DNA of 64,000 nucleotides from Modestobacter roseus (GCF_007994135.1 NZ_VLKF01000001.1:1364001-1428000); one strand, 5' to 3'; positions 25,386 to 34,742 are shown, numbered from the stretch's first letter. A program made the numbers and translations. Notes: generated by a model from the sequence alone, not told the origin.

Positions 25386-25831
25386 TGCCGGCACCGCCGC
25401 CCTCCGCGCAGCCCGGGACGGGAGCCCGGGAGGTCGCCGACCGCGTGGGAACCGGGCCGGGGCCGCCGCACGGGGTGCGGCGGCCGCCCACCAGCATCCC
25501 ATCCCGGGACGCCGGCTGGTCCGACCCGGCTGGGTCGACCCGGCCGGTCCCCCTGGGGGCTCCGCGCCTTCGGGCCGGTGCAGCGGCGGCTGGGTGCGGC
25601 CGTTGCGCCGTTGTCTGGTGACGCGGAGCCCCGGAGGGCGGGACCGGAGTGAGAGCCGGTCTGCCCAGATGGACCGCGCCGAGACTAGGGACCGGCGACG
25701 GGCGAGGGAACCACCGGGGGCCCTCCGGTGACGAACGGGTCAGACCGTTACCCGACCGTTACCCGGCTGCGGGCGTGCCGGGTCGACATGGCGACCCGGC
25801 GGCGTCGACGAGGCGACATGTCGACACGGGA
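25386..25831. other. 446-bp gene-free region between lnt and the lysine-degradation operon
   Basis: No supported gene. It holds a tandem 11-bp repeat (25744-25765) and an inverted pair GTCGACATG (25782-25790) / CATGTCGAC (25817-25825) directly downstream of the kal stop, plus GC-rich sequence upstream of lnt. Confidence 0.6.
25744..25765 (+). repeat. Tandem 11-bp direct repeat, (ACCGTTACCCG)x2
   Basis: Two exact adjacent copies, one helical turn apart. The geometry and GTTACCC core resemble PhoP-type direct-repeat units (GTTCACC, 11-nt spacing) but the match is partial. Confidence 0.6.
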
Positions 25832-26242
25832 TCAGCTGTCCGCACCCGGCACCACCAGCGTCGCGACCGCTTCGACGACCCGCAGCGGCGGGTCGAGCAC
25901 CCGCGCCGCCGAGGCGCCGCGGGACGGCTCCGCGCGGGCCACGACATCGGCCCAGCAGCGCAGCTCACGGCTGCGCCGGCCCACCCGCACCACCTCGCAG
26001 GAGGCCTCCAGCACGTCCCCGGCCTGCACCGCAGCGAGGAACCGGACCTCCGAGTAGCCGGCCAGCAGGCCCTCGTCGCCGTCGGCCCGGATCGCCACCT
26101 CGGTGGCGACGTCGCCGAACAGACCGAGGGTGTACGCGCCGTCGACGAGGTCACCGCCGTAGTGCGCGTGCGCGTGCGGCACGTACCGGCGGTGGGTCAC
26201 GGTCAGGCCCAGACGTGGGTCGGTCGAGCGTGGGTCGGTCAC
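25832..26242 (-). CDS. kal: 3-aminobutyryl-CoA ammonia-lyase (hotdog fold)
   Basis: 136-aa hotdog-fold protein. LTVTHRRYVPHAHAHYGGDLVDG and GDVATEVAIRADGDEGL (partial) match the Kal family, which removes ammonia from L-3-aminobutyryl-CoA to give crotonyl-CoA in lysine fermentation. The last gene of a minus-strand operon kdd - amidohydrolase - kamD - kamE - kal; it overlaps kamE by 4 bp (GTGA). Assignment rests on the hotdog pattern and the gene context. Confidence 0.85.
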   Translation of the reverse strand: MTDPRSTDPRLGLTVTHRRYVPHAHAHYGGDLVDGAYTLGLFGDVATEVAIRADGDEGLLAGYSEVRFLAAVQAGDVLEASCEVVRVGRRSRELRCWADVVARAEPSRGASAARVLDPPLRVVEAVATLVVPGADS

Positions 26243-27009
26243 GACGTCTCCTCCGGGGGTACGAGTGCGTGCACGAGGTAGCTGGCGACCTCGCCGGGCG
26301 TCGTCCCCCGGCCGAAGACCTTGTCCACGCCCAGCTCGGCGGCCATCGCCGGGTCGAAGCGCGGGCCGCCCACCACCAGCAGCGGACTGGACTCCCCCAT
26401 CGCCTCCCGGAACGCCCCGGCGAGCTCGCGGGTGTTGCGCAGGTGGGCGTCCTTCTGGGTGACCACCTGGGAGACCAGGACGGCGTCGGCCTTGCGGGCG
26501 CGGGCCGCGCGGACCAGCTCCGGGACGCTGACCTGGGCGCCGAGGTTGGCCACCTGCAGCTCCCGGTAGTACTCCAGCCCCTTCTCCCCCGCGAAGCCCT
26601 TGAGGTTGAGGATCGCGTCGATGCCGACGGTGTGCGCGTCGGTGCCGATGCACGCCCCCAGGACGACGAGGCTGCGCCGCAGCCGGGTCTTCACCGCCGC
26701 GTTGACCTCGCTGGGCGACAGCAGCGGGTAGGCCCGCTCCTCGACCTCGACGGCGTCGAGGTCGACCAGGTGACGCACGCTGCCGTAGACCACGAAGAAG
26801 GTGAAGGCGGCGTCCGCACCTCCCGCCCCGCCCCCGCCACCGATCCCGGTGCTGTGCACCACCATGGCCGGCTCGATGCCCATCTTGGCCGCCAGCTGCA
26901 GCGCCGCCCCGTCGGCCCGCGGCCCGGGCGGCACGGGCAGGGTGAACGACGTCTGCACCATCCCGTCGCCGGTGGTGTCCCCGTAGGGCCGGACGATGCC
27001 CTCAGGCAT
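26239..27009 (-). CDS. kamE: Beta-lysine/D-lysine 5,6-aminomutase, beta subunit
   Basis: 256-aa small subunit of the adenosylcobalamin- and PLP-dependent 5,6-aminomutase, which moves the terminal amino group of beta-lysine to C5. The base-off cobalamin motif DxHxxG is GTDAHTVGID (residues 122-131, His126), in a Rossmann-like domain. The segment LKGFAGEKGLEYYRE (137-151) is the likely PLP-lysine loop. GIGGGGGAGGADAAFTFFVVYG is the linker. It overlaps kamD by 8 bp. Confidence 0.93.
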   Translation of the reverse strand: MPEGIVRPYGDTTGDGMVQTSFTLPVPPGPRADGAALQLAAKMGIEPAMVVHSTGIGGGGGAGGADAAFTFFVVYGSVRHLVDLDAVEVEERAYPLLSPSEVNAAVKTRLRRSLVVLGACIGTDAHTVGIDAILNLKGFAGEKGLEYYRELQVANLGAQVSVPELVRAARARKADAVLVSQVVTQKDAHLRNTRELAGAFREAMGESSPLLVVGGPRFDPAMAAELGVDKVFGRGTTPGEVASYLVHALVPPEETS

Positions 27010-28594
27010 GGACGCGCTCCAGCAGCTCGGTGGCCGGGTCGTAGTGGTCGGCGGCCTTGACGACGACGCCGTCCAGGCCCTTGCCGCCGTCCGGGGACCG
27101 CCGGGTGATCCCGAACGTGCCGTCGGCGATCGCCTGGATCAGCCCCTGCGGGTGGTCGGCGATCCGCTCCAGCAGGTCGACGGCCTCGGTGAGCACCGTG
27201 TGCGCGCGGCGGTCGATGAACCCGCCGGGCTGGGGGTGGAAGTCCTCGTGCAGGTTGCCGGCGGCCTCGAGCACGTAGCGCACGTTGCGCAGCGCGAGGT
27301 CGCGGTCGGACAACCAGGGGGTGACCACCGCCTCGGTCATCATCCCGACCAGCAGGATCCCCTGGCCGGTGAGCGCCCCGGCCAGGTTGAAGAAGCCGTC
27401 GAGCAGGTAGCCGCGGAAGACGTCGCCGGTCATGTGCTTCGTCGGCGGCATCCACTTCAGCGGCGCGTCGGGGAACAGCTCCCGGGCCAGCAGCGCGTGC
27501 GCCAGCTCCAGCCGGAAGGACTCCGGGACCGCCGGGTCGATCTCGAACGCGTGGCCGAGACCCAGCTGCCAGTCGGCGAGCCCGGCCTCCTTCGCCAGCG
27601 TCTCGTTGAGCAGCTGGCTGACGGTGACGGTGTGCGCCTCGTCGACGGCGTCGGCGGTGGTGAGGTAGTTGTCCTCGCCGGTGTTGATGACGATCCCGGC
27701 GCGGGCGTGCACCATCCGGCTGAACCGCTGGTCGACGAAGGTGCGGCGGGGGTTGATGTCGCGGAAGAGGATCCCGTACATCGCGTCGTTGAGCATCATG
27801 TCCAGCCGCTCCAGCCCGGCCAGCACGGCGATCTCCGGCATGCACAGCCCGGACGCGTAGTTGGTCAGCCGGACGTAGCGACCCAGCTCCGCGCTGACGT
27901 CGTCCAGCGCGGCGCGCATCAGCCGGAAGTTCTCCTGGGTGGCGTACGTGCCGGCGTAGCCGGTGCGGGTGGCGCCCTCGGGCACGTAGTCCAGCAGCGA
28001 CTGCCCGGTGGAGCGGATGACGGCGATGACGTCGGCGCCCGCCCGGGCGGCAGCCTGCGCCTGCGGGATGTCCTCGTGGATGTCGCCGGTGGCCACGATC
28101 AGGTAGATCCACGGGCGGCGCGGCGGGTCGCCGTGGGTGCCCACCAGCTCGTCGCGGCGGGCCCGGTTGGCGTCGATCCGGGCGATCCCGGCGCCGACGG
28201 CCGCGCGGGCGGCCTCGCGGGCACGCTCGGCGGCCGCCCCCTCGGGCACGGTGAACCGGGCGGTCCCGGCGCCCACCTGCTCGGCGAGGGCCTGCAGGTC
28301 GCCGTCCCCGGTGGCCAGCGCGTGCCAGACCGGCAGCGCGACGCCGTGCTCGAGGCCCACCTGGTCGCGGACGGCGTCCACCACGCGGTTCACCCACGGC
28401 ACCCGGTCCTGCTGCTCGGTCCCACCCCCGGTCACCGGGTCGGTCCCGGTCAGCCCGGCAAGCCGCAGCACCGCCCGCTCCACCGAGACCGTGGTGTGCG
28501 CCGTGGCCAGGTCGACCACCGGGGCGGCGGCCCGCGCGGCCAGCTCCCGGGCCCGGACGACCAGCGCCGGGTCCAGCGTGAGCTTCCCGCTCAT
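27002..28594 (-). CDS. kamD: Beta-lysine/D-lysine 5,6-aminomutase, alpha subunit
   Basis: 530-aa TIM-barrel subunit that holds PLP and the adenosyl group against KamE's cobalamin. Full family length. Recognisable segments are HTTVSVERAVLRLAGLTG, RSTGQSLLDYVPEGATRTG, TQENFRLMRAALDD, DMMLNDAMYGILFRDINPRR and MPPTKHMTGD. It precedes kamE and follows the amidohydrolase gene by 34 bp, in one transcription unit. The activity needs coenzyme B12; no B12 riboswitch was seen in the window. Confidence 0.95.
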   Translation of the reverse strand: MSGKLTLDPALVVRARELAARAAAPVVDLATAHTTVSVERAVLRLAGLTGTDPVTGGGTEQQDRVPWVNRVVDAVRDQVGLEHGVALPVWHALATGDGDLQALAEQVGAGTARFTVPEGAAAERAREAARAAVGAGIARIDANRARRDELVGTHGDPPRRPWIYLIVATGDIHEDIPQAQAAARAGADVIAVIRSTGQSLLDYVPEGATRTGYAGTYATQENFRLMRAALDDVSAELGRYVRLTNYASGLCMPEIAVLAGLERLDMMLNDAMYGILFRDINPRRTFVDQRFSRMVHARAGIVINTGEDNYLTTADAVDEAHTVTVSQLLNETLAKEAGLADWQLGLGHAFEIDPAVPESFRLELAHALLARELFPDAPLKWMPPTKHMTGDVFRGYLLDGFFNLAGALTGQGILLVGMMTEAVVTPWLSDRDLALRNVRYVLEAAGNLHEDFHPQPGGFIDRRAHTVLTEAVDLLERIADHPQGLIQAIADGTFGITRRSPDGGKGLDGVVVKAADHYDPATELLERVHA

Positions 28595-28628
28595 CGGACG
28601 ATCCGGCTCTCGGCGCCGGGGTGGTGGG

Positions 28629-30143
28629 TCACGGGGCAGCTCCGATCGGGTGGCCGGCGACGACCAGCTGCCGGCAGGCGGGACGGACGCGGCCGGCGAG
28701 CACCGCGGACAGGGTCAGCTCGGTCGCCCACAGCGCCAGGTCCGCCGGCGCGCCCACCGCCAGCGGGCCCTCCGGGTGCTCGGCGCGCGCGGCCACCCAG
28801 CCCCCGTGGGTGGCGGCGTCGAAGGCGTCGAAGGGGCGCATCCCCGAGCCCGGGGTGGTGTGGTCGACCGCGGCGTACACCCCACCCCACGGGTCCATCG
28901 GGGTCACCGGGGCGTCGCTGCCCAGCGCGACCGGGACGTCGGCGTCGACGAGGTCGGCCAGCGGGTTGGTGGCCACCGCCCGGGCGACCCCGAGCCGCTC
29001 GGCGTACATCCCCTCCGCGCCACCCCACAGCGCGTCGAACGCCGACTGCACGCTGGCGACCATGCCCCAGCGGCGCAGCTGGTCGATCGCCTCGGCGTCG
29101 ACCATCTCCACGTGCTCCAGCCGGTGCCGGCAGGCCCGGACGGCGTCGCGGCCGAGCTCGTCGACGACGGCGCCCACGGCGGTGAGCACCTGGGCCACCG
29201 CGGCGTCGCCGATGACGTGGAAACCGGCCTGGACGCCGGCGAGGGTGCAGGCGCGCAGGTGTTCCACGAGCTGACCGGTCTCGAACCGCAGCGCGCCGGT
29301 GGTCTCCGGCCGGTCGGTGTACGGGCTGCTCAGCGCGGCGGTGTGCGAGCCGAACGCGCCGTCGCAGAACAGGTCGCCGCCGGCGCCGGCCAGGCCCAGC
29401 TCGGTGACGACGTCGAGTCCGCCCCGCTCGAACAGCTCGCCCCAGTACCCGAGCACCCGCAGCCCGGGCTGCTCGGCCGCCAGCTCCAGCAGCCCGGCCA
29501 GGTCGTCGGCGCCGGAGACCTCCGGGCCGGCCATCTCGTGCACCGTGCCGATGCCGAGCGCCGCGGCGGCGTCGAGGGTGGCGCGCTGGGCGGTGCGCCG
29601 CTGCACCGGGTCGACCGAACCGTAGGCGAGCACCCGGGCGGCGTGGTGGGCGTCCAGACGCAGCCGGCCGTCGGCGGAGAAGCCGGGCAGCTCGGTGACG
29701 TCGCGGAGGCGGTCGAGCAGGGCGGTGGAGACGGTGGCCGAGTGCACGTCGATCCGGGCCAGGTACGCCGGCCGGTCCCCCACCGCGGCGTCCAGGTCGT
29801 GCCGGGTCAGCCCGCGCCCCTCCGGCCAGGCGGTCTCGTCCCACCCGGTGCCCAGCAGCACGCCGGTCGGCGTCGCCGTGGCGTGCCCGGCGACGCGGGC
29901 CAGCGCCGAGCGCAAGCTGTCGGCACCGGCCAGGTCCAGCCCGGTCAGCGCCAGCCCGGTCGCCGTGGCGTGCACGTGGGCGTCGACGAACGCCGGGGTG
30001 AGCAGCGCTCCCCCACCGTCCACGACCAGGTCGGCCCGCGGTGCGTCGGCGGCGTCGCCCAGCCAGGCGATCCGGCCGTCGACGACGTGCACCGCCCGGC
30101 CGGGGCGGTCGCCCACCGTGACGCCGGTGACCAGCAGGCTCAC
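28629..30143 (-). CDS. Amidohydrolase family 3 protein in the lysine cluster
   Basis: 504-aa YtcJ-like amidohydrolase. HxH metal motif in FVDAHVHATATG near residue 57, central VIGDAAVAQVL with the His ligand, HRLEHVEMVD, and SDAPVTPMDPWGGVYAAVDH late. It starts inside the kdd stop (GTGA) and is followed by kamD, so it is firmly in the operon although no amidohydrolase step exists in the classical pathway. It may open an N-acyl or lactam derivative of a lysine-derived intermediate (inference). Confidence 0.9.
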   Translation of the reverse strand: MSLLVTGVTVGDRPGRAVHVVDGRIAWLGDAADAPRADLVVDGGGALLTPAFVDAHVHATATGLALTGLDLAGADSLRSALARVAGHATATPTGVLLGTGWDETAWPEGRGLTRHDLDAAVGDRPAYLARIDVHSATVSTALLDRLRDVTELPGFSADGRLRLDAHHAARVLAYGSVDPVQRRTAQRATLDAAAALGIGTVHEMAGPEVSGADDLAGLLELAAEQPGLRVLGYWGELFERGGLDVVTELGLAGAGGDLFCDGAFGSHTAALSSPYTDRPETTGALRFETGQLVEHLRACTLAGVQAGFHVIGDAAVAQVLTAVGAVVDELGRDAVRACRHRLEHVEMVDAEAIDQLRRWGMVASVQSAFDALWGGAEGMYAERLGVARAVATNPLADLVDADVPVALGSDAPVTPMDPWGGVYAAVDHTTPGSGMRPFDAFDAATHGGWVAARAEHPEGPLAVGAPADLALWATELTLSAVLAGRVRPACRQLVVAGHPIGAAP

Positions 30144-31174
30144 CGGGCCACCCGCGGGTCGATCAGTGCCCGGACCCCCGGCGTCCGCCGGTACAGGTCC
30201 AGTGCCAGGGCTGCGTGCCCCGGCGTGTAGCCGTTGCCGACCAGCATCGTCACGTCCGCCGCCATCCCCTCAGCTCCCAGGGCCGCCGCCGAGAAGGACG
30301 TGGCCATGGAGAAGAAGACCACGGTGCCGCCCTCGGCCGTCGCGAGGACCGCCCCGTGCTCGGCGCCGGGCACGTCGACGCAGACCACCGTGACGTCGAC
30401 CGGCTCCCCGACCGCGGCCGCCACGGCCAGCGGGTCGGTGGCGTCGGCGACGACCACGTCGTCGGCCAGCCCGGCCGCGCGCAGCGCCGTCGCCTCGGTG
30501 GCGTCCCGGACGACGCCCACCAGCCGGCCGGCCCGGGCGTCGCGGGCCGCGGCCAGGCTCAGGCAGCCGGACTTGCCCGCCGCGCCCAGGACGGCGACCG
30601 ACGGGCGGTGCCCGGCCCGGTGCACCACCCGTTCGGTGGCCGCCGGCGCCCCGCAGACGTCGAGGACCGCGAGCGCCACCTGCTGGGGCACGTCATCGGG
30701 CAGGACGGCGGCGATGGAGCGGGCGAACAGGATCGCGGTGCCGGAGGTCGGCACCTGCTCACCGCGCCCGTCCCAGCGGGCCAGCCCGTCGGTGATCCGC
30801 AGCGGGGTCAGGGTGAGCGACACCAGGGTGGCCACCGGGTCGCCGGGCACCAGGCCCAGCGGCGAGCGGGGGCCGACCTCCTCGACGACGCCGACCAGCA
30901 TGCCGCCGGAGCCGGTGACCGGGTTGTGCATCTTCCCGCGGCTCTCGACGATGCCGAGCACGGCGGCCCGGACGGCGTCCCCGTCGCCGCCGTGGGCCTC
31001 GGACAGCTGGCGGAAGGACGCGGCGTCGAGGTTCAGCCGGGAGACCGCGATGCGGACCTCGTCCGGGCCGATCCGCGGGTCCGGGTCGAGCCGGGTGGCC
31101 GCCTGGGGCAGCACGCCGGGCGGTTCGAGCACCCGGTGCACCCCCAGGGTTCGGTGCAGCGCGTCGATCGCCAC
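30140..31174 (-). CDS. kdd: L-erythro-3,5-diaminohexanoate dehydrogenase
   Basis: 344-aa NAD(P)-dependent enzyme that deaminates 3,5-diaminohexanoate to 5-amino-3-oxohexanoate. HRVLEPPGVLPQAATRLDPD at the start, GKMHNPVTGSGGMLVG and the Rossmann loop VAVLGAAGKSGCL are family marks. GTG 31174 is chosen over longer frames because GGAGGG lies 10 nt upstream. First gene of the minus-strand operon; divergent from kamA with 143 bp between. Confidence 0.93.
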   Translation of the reverse strand: MAIDALHRTLGVHRVLEPPGVLPQAATRLDPDPRIGPDEVRIAVSRLNLDAASFRQLSEAHGGDGDAVRAAVLGIVESRGKMHNPVTGSGGMLVGVVEEVGPRSPLGLVPGDPVATLVSLTLTPLRITDGLARWDGRGEQVPTSGTAILFARSIAAVLPDDVPQQVALAVLDVCGAPAATERVVHRAGHRPSVAVLGAAGKSGCLSLAAARDARAGRLVGVVRDATEATALRAAGLADDVVVADATDPLAVAAAVGEPVDVTVVCVDVPGAEHGAVLATAEGGTVVFFSMATSFSAAALGAEGMAADVTMLVGNGYTPGHAALALDLYRRTPGVRALIDPRVAR

Positions 31175-31317
31175 GGACGCTCGTCCCTCCACTGGTCGGC
31201 GCTGACAGGCGGAGAACCTATCGGCAATGTCATCAAAACCCGAAGAACTTCCCGTATGGTCGCCGCACGGTGTCGCCCGGCCGCCCGCCACGGGTGGCCA
31301 CGGAGGACGGAGCAGCG
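31175..31317. promoter_or_regulatory. Divergent promoter region kdd / kamA
   Basis: This 143-bp gap contains an AT-richer patch (31225-31255) and TATGGT at 31255-31260, a possible -10 for kamA with the RBS GGAGGACGGAG at 31302-31312. The kdd side carries GGAGGG (about 31185-31190, minus). No clear palindromic operator. Confidence 0.5.
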
Positions 31318-32685
31318 GTGCTGGAACAGCCCTACGAGTACCTCGCCCGGGAGCTCGTCGAACCGGACTGGCGCCGGCTGCCGGGGTTCGCCGACGTGAC
31401 CGAGGCCGAGTGGCGCAGCGCCCAGTGGCAGCGCGCGCACTGCGTGAAGAACCTGCGGCAGCTGCGCGGCGTGTACGGGGACCGGCTCGCGGAGTCCTTC
31501 TACGCCGACGTCGAGGCCGACCAGGCCGGGCGGGCGACCATGTCGCTGCTGCTGCCGCCGCAGATGCTCAACACCATGGTGCCGGCGGCGGTGCCCACCA
31601 CCGCCGCGATGCTCGCCGACCCGGTGCGGCGCTACATGCTCCCCGTCGCCTCCGACCGGCTGCCCGGTGACCTGGCCAGCCACCCGCACGCCGCGCGCGA
31701 CTCGCTGCACGAGCACGAGATGTGGGCGGTCGAGGGGCTGACCCACCGCTACCCCACCAAGGTGCTCGCCGAGCTGCTGTCGACCTGCCCGCAGTACTGC
31801 GGCCACTGCACCCGGATGGACCTGGTCGGCAATTCCACCCCCGCCGTCCCCAAGCTCAAGTTCGAGCTCAAGCCGGTCGACCGGCAGGCAGAGATGCTGG
31901 CCTACCTGCGCCGCACCCCCGGCGTGCGCGACGTCGTCGTCTCCGGCGGTGACGTGGCGAACCTGCCGTTCAAGAACCTGGAGGCGTTCGTCGCCGGGCT
32001 GCTGGAGATCGACTCGGTGCGCGACGTCCGGCTGGCGTCCAAGGCGCTGATGGGGCTGCCGCAGCACTGGCTGGCCGATGACGTCCTCGCCGGCATGACC
32101 CGGCTGGCCACCACCGCCCGCGAGCGCGGGGTGGCGCTGGCGGTGCACACGCACGTGAACGCGGCGCAGTCGGTGACCCCGCTGGTCGCCGAGGCGTCCC
32201 GGGCACTGCTGGCCGCCGGGGTGCGCGACGTGCGCAACCAGGGCGTGCTGCTCGCCGGGGTCAACGACACCGCGGGGCAGCTGCTGGACCTGTGCTTCGC
32301 CCTGCTCGACGGCGCCGGCATCACGCCCTACTACTTCTACATGTGCGACATGATCCCCAGCGCCGAGCACTGGCGGGTCTCCCTCGCGCACGCCCAGACG
32401 CTGCAGCACGACCTGATGGGCTACCTGCCCGGCTTCGCCACCCCGCGGATCGTCTGCGACGTGCCCTACGTCGGGAAGCGCTGGGTGCACCAGTTCGCCG
32501 AGTACGACCGCGAGCGCGGCGTCAGCTGGTGGACGAAGAACTACCGCACCGGCATCGAGCGCACCGACGCCGGGGCGCTGGACCGGCGGCACGTCTACTA
32601 CGACCCGGTGCACACCCTGCCGGCGTCCGGGCAGGCGTGGTGGTCCGAGCAGCGCGCCGGGGCCCTGACCCCCGTCGGCTGCTGA
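31318..32685 (+). CDS. kamA: Lysine 2,3-aminomutase
   Basis: 455-aa radical SAM/PLP enzyme that converts L-lysine to L-beta-lysine, the first step. The cluster motif CPQYCGHC (CX3CX2C) lies in LLSTCPQYCGHCTRMDLVGN; the glycine-rich SAM loop is VVSGGDVANLPF, and the later PYYFYMCDMIPSAEHWR matches KamA. GTG 31318 is preferred for its RBS; an in-frame GTG at 31270 is possible. Divergent from the kdd-kal operon. Confidence 0.94.
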   Translation: MLEQPYEYLARELVEPDWRRLPGFADVTEAEWRSAQWQRAHCVKNLRQLRGVYGDRLAESFYADVEADQAGRATMSLLLPPQMLNTMVPAAVPTTAAMLADPVRRYMLPVASDRLPGDLASHPHAARDSLHEHEMWAVEGLTHRYPTKVLAELLSTCPQYCGHCTRMDLVGNSTPAVPKLKFELKPVDRQAEMLAYLRRTPGVRDVVVSGGDVANLPFKNLEAFVAGLLEIDSVRDVRLASKALMGLPQHWLADDVLAGMTRLATTARERGVALAVHTHVNAAQSVTPLVAEASRALLAAGVRDVRNQGVLLAGVNDTAGQLLDLCFALLDGAGITPYYFYMCDMIPSAEHWRVSLAHAQTLQHDLMGYLPGFATPRIVCDVPYVGKRWVHQFAEYDRERGVSWWTKNYRTGIERTDAGALDRRHVYYDPVHTLPASGQAWWSEQRAGALTPVGC

Positions 32686-32787
32686 AGGACCCCACTGCCC
32701 CCCACCACTCGCGGGCTCGCGGCGGGCCCCTGCTGCGGGGCCGGAGGCTGGCGTTTCCGCGGTGGCGGACAGCGGTAGCCAGGACCG

Positions 32788-33300
32788 GTGGAACTGCTGT
32801 GCACCGACCGGCTGCGGCTGCGCGCCTGGACGACGGACGCCGTCGACCTGGCCCGGCTGGCCGACCTGTACAGCCGCGAGGAGGTGACCTGCTGGCTCGG
32901 CGGCCCGCCCACGGTGCCACCGGCGGAGCTGGTCGCCCGCTGGGAACTCGTCCACCGGCTGGACGCCCGGCACGGGTGCTGGGCGATCGAGCCCCGGGAC
33001 GGCGGACCGGTGGCCGGCACCCTGCTGCTCAAGCCGCTGCCCAACGGCGTCGGCGAGGTGGAGGTCGGCTGGCACCTGCACCCGGACAGCTGGGGCGCCG
33101 GGTACGCCACCGAGGCCGCCCACGCCGTCGTCGACCGCGCGTTCACCGAGGGGCTGGCCGAGGTGTACGCCGTGGTGCGGCCGGACAACACCCGCTCGCT
33201 GGCCGTCTGCGCCCGGCTGGGCATGGCGCCGCTGGGCCGCACCCGCCGCTGGTACGGCACCGAGGTGGAGGCGTTCCGGCTCAGCGCGCCGGAGGAGTGA
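32788..33300 (+). CDS. GNAT-family N-acetyltransferase (RimJ/RimL type)
   Basis: 170-aa acetyltransferase. TDRLRLRAWTTDAVDLARLA is the usual RimJ/L start; the acetyl-CoA loop region is WHLHPDSWGAGYATEAAHAV, and VRPDNTRSLAVCARLGM closes the fold. Substrate unknown, either a protein N-terminus or a small amine. GTG start with AGGA 7 nt upstream. Confidence 0.9.
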   Translation: MELLCTDRLRLRAWTTDAVDLARLADLYSREEVTCWLGGPPTVPPAELVARWELVHRLDARHGCWAIEPRDGGPVAGTLLLKPLPNGVGEVEVGWHLHPDSWGAGYATEAAHAVVDRAFTEGLAEVYAVVRPDNTRSLAVCARLGMAPLGRTRRWYGTEVEAFRLSAPEE

Positions 33301-33307
33301 GCGACGG

Positions 33308-34741
33308 GTGGACTGGTTCAGCGACCCCGGCGCCTGGCTCAGCCGGCTGGTGCTCACCCGGGGCGTGGCGGTGGTCTACCTGCTCGCCTTCGTCGCGGCG
33401 CTCCGGCAGGGGCCGGCGTTGCTGGGCTCCGCCGGGCTGACCCCGGTCCCCCGCTTCCTGCGGCACAGCTCGTTCCGCCGGGCGCCCAGCCTGTTCCACT
33501 GGCGCTGGTCGGACCGGCTGTTCGCCGGGGTCTGCTGGACGGGCACCGCGCTCTCGCTCGCCACGCTGGCCGGGCTGGCCGACCGGCTGCCGGTGGCCGG
33601 CTGGATGGTGCTGTGGCTCGGCCTCTGGGCGCTGTACCTGTCGATCGTCAACGTCGGCCAGATCTGGTACGGCTTCGGCTGGGAGACGCTGCTGCTGGAA
33701 GCGGGCTTCCTGATGGTCTTCCTCGGCCCCGCGCACGTCGCACCCCCGACGCTGGTGCTGTGGCTGGTGGCCTGGCTGCTGTTCCGGCTGGAGTTCGGCG
33801 CCGGGCTGATCAAGCTGCGCGGTGACCGGTGCTGGCGGGACCTGACCTGCCTGGACTTCCACCACGAGACCCAGCCGATGCCCGGCCCGCTGAGCTGGTG
33901 GTTCCACCGGCTGCCGCGCCGGCTGCACCGGGTGGAGACGGTGGCCAACCACGTCACCCAGCTGGTCGTCGTGTTCGGCCTGCTCGCCCCGCAGCCGGTC
34001 GCCGGCGTCGCCGCACTGGTCGTCGTCGTCACCCAGGGCTACCTGGTGGTCAGCGGCAACTTCGCCTGGCTCAACTGGCTGACCCTGGTGCTCGCGCTCG
34101 GCGTCGTCGACGGTGGCTGGTACGCCGCCGTGCTACCGGTCGACCCGCCGGCGCAGCTCGACTCCCCCGCCTGGTTCACCGCCGTCTCCATCGGCCTGGC
34201 GGTGCTGGTCGCGGTGCTCAGCGTGGCGCCGGTGCGCAACCTGCTCTCCCGGCAGCAGCGGATGAACACCAGCTTCGACCCGCTGCGGCTGGTCAACAGC
34301 TACGGCGCCTTCGGCTCGGTCACCCGGGTGCGCCGGGAGCTGGTGGTCGAGGCGACCGACCGGCCCGACCCGGACGCGGTCTGGCGGGAGTACGAGTTCC
34401 GCGGCAAGCCCGGCGACGTGCGCCGCCGTCCGCCGCAGTGGGCGCCCTACCACCTGCGGCTGGACTGGCTCATGTGGTTCGTCGCGCTCTCCCCCGCCTA
34501 CGGCCGCACCTGGCTCAGCGCGTTCCTGGGCAGGCTGCTGGACGCCGACCCGGCCACGCTGCGGCTGCTCCGGTCGGCCCCGTTCGGGGACCGGCCGCCG
34601 GCCGCCGTCCGCGTGCTGCTCTACCGGTACCGGTTCACCACCCGCGCGGAGCGGCGGGCGTCCGGTGCCTTCTGGCACCGGACGTTCGAGCGGGAGCTCG
34701 TGCCACCGGTCACCCGGGAGGAGCTGGGGTCGATCCGCTGA
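33308..34741 (+). CDS. Lipase maturation factor (LMF1)-family membrane protein
   Basis: 477-aa polytopic membrane protein with 8-10 helices. NVGQIWYGFGWETLLLEAGFL and FRLEFGAGLIKLRGDRCWRD are the LMF signature, followed by LTCLDFHHETQPMPGPLSWW and a C-terminal soluble part (YEFRGKPGDVRRRPPQWAPY). Vertebrate LMF1 helps lipases fold in the ER; the bacterial role is unknown. GTG start, GGAGGAG 10 nt upstream, 7 bp after the GNAT gene. Confidence 0.9.
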   Translation: MDWFSDPGAWLSRLVLTRGVAVVYLLAFVAALRQGPALLGSAGLTPVPRFLRHSSFRRAPSLFHWRWSDRLFAGVCWTGTALSLATLAGLADRLPVAGWMVLWLGLWALYLSIVNVGQIWYGFGWETLLLEAGFLMVFLGPAHVAPPTLVLWLVAWLLFRLEFGAGLIKLRGDRCWRDLTCLDFHHETQPMPGPLSWWFHRLPRRLHRVETVANHVTQLVVVFGLLAPQPVAGVAALVVVVTQGYLVVSGNFAWLNWLTLVLALGVVDGGWYAAVLPVDPPAQLDSPAWFTAVSIGLAVLVAVLSVAPVRNLLSRQQRMNTSFDPLRLVNSYGAFGSVTRVRRELVVEATDRPDPDAVWREYEFRGKPGDVRRRPPQWAPYHLRLDWLMWFVALSPAYGRTWLSAFLGRLLDADPATLRLLRSAPFGDRPPAAVRVLLYRYRFTTRAERRASGAFWHRTFERELVPPVTREELGSIR

Positions 34742-34742
34742 G

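Noticed and set aside
25649-26281. Plus-strand frames over the lnt-kal gap and kal
   Set aside because: They run antisense to kal and are low-complexity; no start signals.
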